From: Theocolax elegans
Lineage: Eukaryota; Arthropoda; Insecta; Hymenoptera; Cerocephalidae
Length of the DNA: 64,000 nt
Direction of reading: 5' to 3'
Assembly (NCBI GenBank): GCA_026168455.1
Contig: CM047428.1
Location: 88,492,594 to 88,556,593 of the forward strand
In this document: positions 59,930-64,000 of the stretch, in pieces
Position numbering within the stretch: position 1 is the first letter of the stretch
How the letters are laid out: every line of letters starts with the position of its first letter
Position numbers and translations under genes: made by a program
Notes under the pieces: generated by a model
Database searches by the model: none
What the model was told of the DNA's origin: nothing
Seen by the model: the letters and a program-made list of their open reading frames with translations, nothing else

Positions 59930-60707
59930 ATTATCGTTTGAAAATATTTTTTTTTTGCATTCTTGCGCATGACTTATCGGTGCATTGCAAGGTCTAAAAT
60001 GTCTTGTATTTTTAGTGTTATCAGAGGTAACATTCATACTGTAGGTAACTTTTAAAACTAATAGGAATATAGTTTAAAGAAATTTTTATTTTTATTTTTT
60101 TATAAAAATTTTTGGCCTGTGTTTCGCTATTTTACTCGTTTTTGTACATTTATCATTACAATGCGTCGAAAAACTTGTCATTTGTACAATAGAAAAAGGT
60201 TTGTGATTGCATGACAAACATTTTGTGTATTTACGTTTTTTAAATTGGCACAACAGATTTTGGGATTTTTGTACAAAAACTTATTTTAATGGAATTGTAA
60301 AAAGTGTCAAAGCTTAAACATATTACTGCAGGTCTAAAATAAACCTCGTATTATATAATATCATGTGAATATTACAGGTGACTTTCAAAATTAACACGGT
60401 ATTATAGTTAAAAGAAATTTTTATTCTTTCTAACAATCAATTAATCATAATTTTGTATCAAGCATTATTTACTGATGTTTTCATAATTGTTTATAACTTT
60501 TAAATTAAATAATATTTAAAGTATAAAAATTGTTATAAAAAAATAAAAATAAAAATTTCTATAAACTATATTCCTATTAGTTTTAAAAGTTACCTATAGT
60601 ATGAATGTTACCTGTGATAACACTCAAAATACAAGACATTTTAGACCTTGCAGTAATCCGATAAGTCTTGCGCAAGAATGCAAAAAAAAATATTTTCAAA
60701 CGTTAAT
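59930..60707. mobile_element. palindromic element, about 780 bp
   Basis: The left arm (59930-60113; GCATTCTTGCGCATGACTTA, GGTCTAAAATGTCTTGTATT, ATAGGAATATAG) pairs with the right arm (60533-60707; CTATATTCCTAT, AATACAAGACATTTTAGACC, AAGTCTTGCGCAAGAATGC). A diverged third pass of the same sequence lies in the loop near 60330-60430. No protein is encoded. Confidence 0.75.
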
Positions 60708-61448
60708 ATATATATATATATATATATATTAACTTATCTATAATACACTTTTCCATCTAATTTTCAGCGTTATTGCAACTATGGTGTTATTTATGTAATG
60801 TATATGTATATTTTTGTATTTTTTTTGGCTGCACCCATATATGCAAGGGAGCATAAACCCTTTGTTGGTGTATAAAGACCAAATTAATGGCTGTTTAAAC
60901 AACTATTTTATCAAATTATAAAAAGCAACATTACCAAAATACGTCTATACTTTTAAAAACCTGATAACTGTAATTAAAATATGAAATTAAAAATCTTTTT
61001 GTTATTTATAAATATATATTTATATTTGTAAATTTTATTATTTAGGAATAAAACTAGCTGAAAATATTAGGGGTTGAAGTAGAAAAAAATGCGTTACAAC
61101 CGAGAGTAAATGCGATACTATAATATTTGTCTTTGACTGTCGATTGTTATATAAATTAAAAAGATTATGCATCAATATTTCTTGAAGAATGTAAACGTTT
61201 TACCCATGAATCTCGATTGTTAATTAAAGATACACGCATAACTACGAGGGTGAAAGACTATAGTATCATCGTATAATTTACTCTCTGTAACGTATCTTTT
61301 AAAAGTTAAAGAATTTGGCCCTCAAGGAGTTGATAAATAATCCTTTTGATTTTTAAACGTTACAGCGAGATTTATTTAAAAAGAAATTTTTTTAATAGCT
61401 TAACAGATTTAAAATGTTTACCTGCTTTTATCGTTAAAAATTCTTATT
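60708..61448. other. intergenic AT-rich sequence, no gene seen
   Basis: A (TA)n run at 60706-60730 and AT-rich sequence with no frame of note. Confidence 0.6.
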
Positions 61449-61841
61449 AACTTTCCAAAATAAAATTTATCGGGCTTTGCGAACCAATATGCTTTATTAA
61501 GCAAGGTTTTTACTCTTCGTCCACTATGGTTGGTGGAAGTCCCAGAGTAAACCTTTGAAATTTATAAAATTGGCGTTTCGACCACAGCCGCACTTATCGA
61601 TTCGATATAGCCGCACTTCTTTCATTTGTCGTCGCTTTCTATCTGCGACGGGCGTCTAAGGAAGGCCTCTAGCTCCTTACTGAGGAGACCAAAGCTAGAG
61701 TGCTGTGTTCGAAACGCCAATTTTATAAATTTCAAAGGTTTACTCTGGGACTTCCACCAACCATAGTGGACGAAGAGTAAAAACCTTGCTTAATAAAGCA
61801 TATTGGTTCGCAAAGCCCGATAAATTTTATTTTGGAAAGTT
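61449..61841. repeat. perfect 133-bp inverted repeat with a 127-bp spacer
   Basis: The arms 61449-61581 and 61709-61841 are exact reverse complements by base-by-base reading, from AACTTTCCAAAATAAAATTT outward to TTGGCGTTTCGA at the spacer. The spacer is less AT-rich and has its own small stem (CTCTAGCT with AGCTAGAG, and CTCC with GGAG). No frame or Pol III signal was recognised. It may be a young foldback element or a source of hairpin RNA. Confidence 0.88.
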
Positions 61842-62648
61842 ACTTTAATTTTAACGTTAAAAGTTACTTTAAAGTTAACGTTTAATTTTTTGTTTTTTCT
61901 TAATTCTTATTAACTATTAAATGATTGATAAGAAATTTCCATTTCGGTAAAAGAAGAAAAAGAATGTTTTACCATTGACTCTAGGCTCGAAAAGTGTTTT
62001 AACGTCGACAGAGAGAGAGAGAGAGAGGGGGGCCGCACGGGAACATACATAAAAATAACTGTAGTATACGGATGATCCAGATATTCAGATATCCGGAGCA
62101 AAGAGGTAGAGAGAGAGAGAGAGGGAGAGAGAGGGAGAGAGAGAAAGAGGGACCGCACTGCCACGGGGTCCTTTCACCTTTGGGTTGGGAATAGGAACGA
62201 GAATGAGCGAAGTGAGAGAGAGAGAGGGGGGGGGGGTGAGCTGGAGGGCGCTGCCGCGCGCGCGTTTGACATGAGTAAGAGAGACAAGCAATACACAATA
62301 TACTGCAGATGATCGAAGGAAAAAATAACGAAATACGTATAGGTATACGTGTTGAACGTCGTATGCGTATACATGTGTAGACATAACGAGAGAGTAAGAG
62401 ATAGTGAGAGAGAGAGAGAGAGGGGGAGAGGGAGGGAGAGGAAGACTCGATTTTGGCAGTCATTTTGTTGATTGCGGATGTGGCTGATCGCCGTGTTGCC
62501 TCGCCGGCGTGTTCCTCATCCACGGAGAGCGAGTGAGAGAGCGAGAGGGATAGGGATAGGGGGGGGGGCGGTAGGGGGAGAAGCGGATAGACAGATAGAA
62601 GGATCCTAATGTACACTACATATATATATATGTACGTATATAGAGGAG

Positions 62649-62709
<61 letters not shown>

Positions 62710-62939
62710 TGTATATGCACGCTGGGCGTATGCGCATGCCTCTCCTCTGGCTCTCGGCTTTCCCCTGTCGGAGTTCGAACTATACGGAGACACGGAGAGT
62801 CCTGACGGAAAGAAAGTATATAACATCAGCGTGCGCCGTGCACTGTGCAGTGGTGCGCCAGGCGCGCGGGCATCCTCTCTTGCTCTTTCGATTTCCGTCT
62901 CCCCGTCTATCCGTCTCTCCGAGTCGGTCGGTCCTGGGG
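61842..62939. promoter_or_regulatory. CpG- and (GA)n/(CT)n-rich island, candidate promoter of a downstream gene
   Basis: Base composition changes sharply after 61980. There are (GA)n tracts at 62009-62030, 62106-62150, 62213-62226 and 62405-62440, and a long (CT)n at 62652-62706, with CGCGCG patches and TGCGC motifs between. Such GA/CT-rich CpG stretches are common at insect promoters and could bind GAGA-type factors. The 347-codon minus-strand frame here is translated simple repeat. Confidence 0.4.
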
Positions 62940-63074
62940 TCCTGGGGTGACTGCAGCGGTGCGGTGACGCGCGAGTTACGACGTTACTGCGCTCGTTTGA
63001 AATGTGACTACTGTGTGCGCCAACGAACCTATACTTATACACACTGTAAAAGTGGACGGAGTGGACGATGCCCC
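62940..63074 (+). other. candidate non-coding or first exon
   Basis: A CpG-rich unique stretch that ends ACGATGCCCC followed by the donor GTAAGTAT at 63075. The only ATG near the end (63068) gives two codons plus one base before the donor. No transcript evidence is available. Confidence 0.3.
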
Positions 63075-63458
63075 GTAAGTATTACGATTATCTCCCGATC
63101 GAATGCCGAGTGCCAACGTCGCCGGCATACATACCTATATATACCTACGTCCCTACGTGTATACGAGACATACAACGCTCCACGATCCTTGGGACGAACG
63201 AAATTTCGGGAAATCGCGTAGAGAGAGAATATACGAGGAAAGGCGACATCTGCGCGCGCGAACGTGAACACACACACACACACCCATACGTCTGACACAT
63301 CACACGTACAGGTACACACGCGGTATATTCTCTCTCCCTCTCTCGTACTTATATGTATATATCTCGTTTCGTTTCGAATTCGTATACCTACAGGTAATGT
63401 AATGTATGTACAACTTACAAGTGAATATTAAAGAACGTGCGAGCGCGTGTGTGGGTAT

Positions 63459-63474
63459 GTGGGGGGGGGGGGGG
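63459..63474. repeat. poly-G run
   Basis: About 14 consecutive G bases, preceded by GTGTGTGGGTATGT. It is likely to be length-variable or miscounted. Confidence 0.9.
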
Positions 63475-63553
63475 TGTTGGGTATACATGGGCATACATAC
63501 ATAGGGTGATCCAAAGACACTCGATGTCGAGGTGTAGTAGCGACTAGCGGCCC

Positions 63554-63608
63554 ATGACCATCGAGCGAGTCGTACCACTCGTACCTGTAGACGAATCTGG
63601 CCGCTCAG
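63554..63608 (+). CDS. candidate first coding exon of an unidentified gene
   Basis: The ATG at 63554 has an in-frame TAG just upstream (63545-63547). It opens a frame reading MTIERVVPLVPVDESGRS with one leftover base, ending at a perfect donor, CAG followed by GTAAGT at 63609. The composition (CGA, GTC, CTC codons) is unlike the surrounding simple repeats. The protein is not recognised and the next exon would lie beyond the window. The longer minus-strand frame over the same bases is mainly repeat-derived. Confidence 0.38.
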
Positions 63609-63702
63609 GTAAGTCCTGCTTCTGCTCCCGGGTTTGAGTCACACGACTCGTCGAACGAGAGGTTAGGTTGCTTCCTACGATTATTGATTTCGACCATACA
63701 CC

Positions 63703-63790
63703 TTCCTTCCTTCCTTCCTTCCTTCCTTCCTTCCTTCTTTCATTCATTCATTCCTTCCCTTCTTCCTTCCTTCCTATCTTGCTGCCACTC

Positions 63791-63823
<33 letters not shown>
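63703..63823. repeat. (TTCC)n and (TC)n microsatellites
   Basis: TTCC units at 63703-63739 with ATTC variants after, then an uninterrupted TC run at 63792-63823. It would lie in the first intron of the candidate gene. Confidence 0.93.
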
Positions 63824-63829
<6 letters not shown>

Positions 63830-64000
63830 TCCGGTTCATCCATTATTTAAAATTATTTACCCGTACCGAACGACGAATCACGAATGACCGCGTTAATCTG
63901 CTTTTTGCATTTGTTTTTCTTTTTTAGAGCTATACATATAACAGAGATACTATATAGGTGTAGCGATACGGTACGATGATTGCTTCGTTTATATATATAT

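Noticed and set aside
61999..63042. 347-codon minus-strand open frame
   Set aside because: Most of it is translated (GA)n/(CT)n repeat (runs of S-L and R-E) with no domain; the frame is open because dinucleotide repeats lack stops.

Overview
The window looks like nuclear DNA of an insect, probably a hymenopteran. It is strongly AT-rich, genes are split by GT-AG introns, and islands of CpG and (GA)n/(CT)n sequence sit where promoters would be. Many short non-autonomous DNA transposons and decayed non-LTR retrotransposons fill the rest. I see nothing prokaryotic, no tRNA or rRNA, and no CRISPR. The species call is inference.

Two protein-coding genes are clear, both on the + strand. The first (about 4.4-17.3 kb) is an aquaporin. 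Its residues match the insect entomoglyceroporin (Eglp) group: the pore histidine is replaced by Ala, and the NPA boxes read NPC and NPV. The exon with the start codon was not found. The terminal exon occurs four times, and only the copy at 16811-17278 is complete and open. The second gene (43.1-53.4 kb) is an ABCC4/MRP4-type ABC exporter. Eleven coding exons join to 3879 nt, exactly 1292 codons plus stop, with two membrane domains and two nucleotide-binding domains. Its first four coding exons are also present as damaged extra copies at 41.2-45.8 kb.

Between the genes (20-40 kb) are a large foldback element, two minus-strand non-LTR retrotransposon remnants (one with a 14-bp target-site duplication), a 1.6-kb TA-flanked non-autonomous transposon, and microsatellites. 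From 53.4 to 61.9 kb there is no recognisable gene but a series of inverted-repeat elements, including a perfect 133-bp inverted repeat. From 62 to 64 kb the sequence becomes CpG- and GA-rich and carries candidate first exons of a further + strand gene that leaves the window.

The dominant oddity is a staircase of near-identical duplicated blocks from 7 to 48 kb. Blocks of about 0.7-3 kb are repeated, mostly end to end, and several joins lie at short identities of 7-18 bp. Copies differ mainly by single-base indels, many in homopolymers, which break reading frames in one copy and not in the other. This favours assembly redundancy with noisy consensus over real tandem duplication, but only read mapping can decide. 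I found no convincing new multi-gene system. The most interesting native signals are the altered aquaporin pore, the density of long foldback hairpins, and a conserved GC-rich hairpin repeat of about 80 bp.
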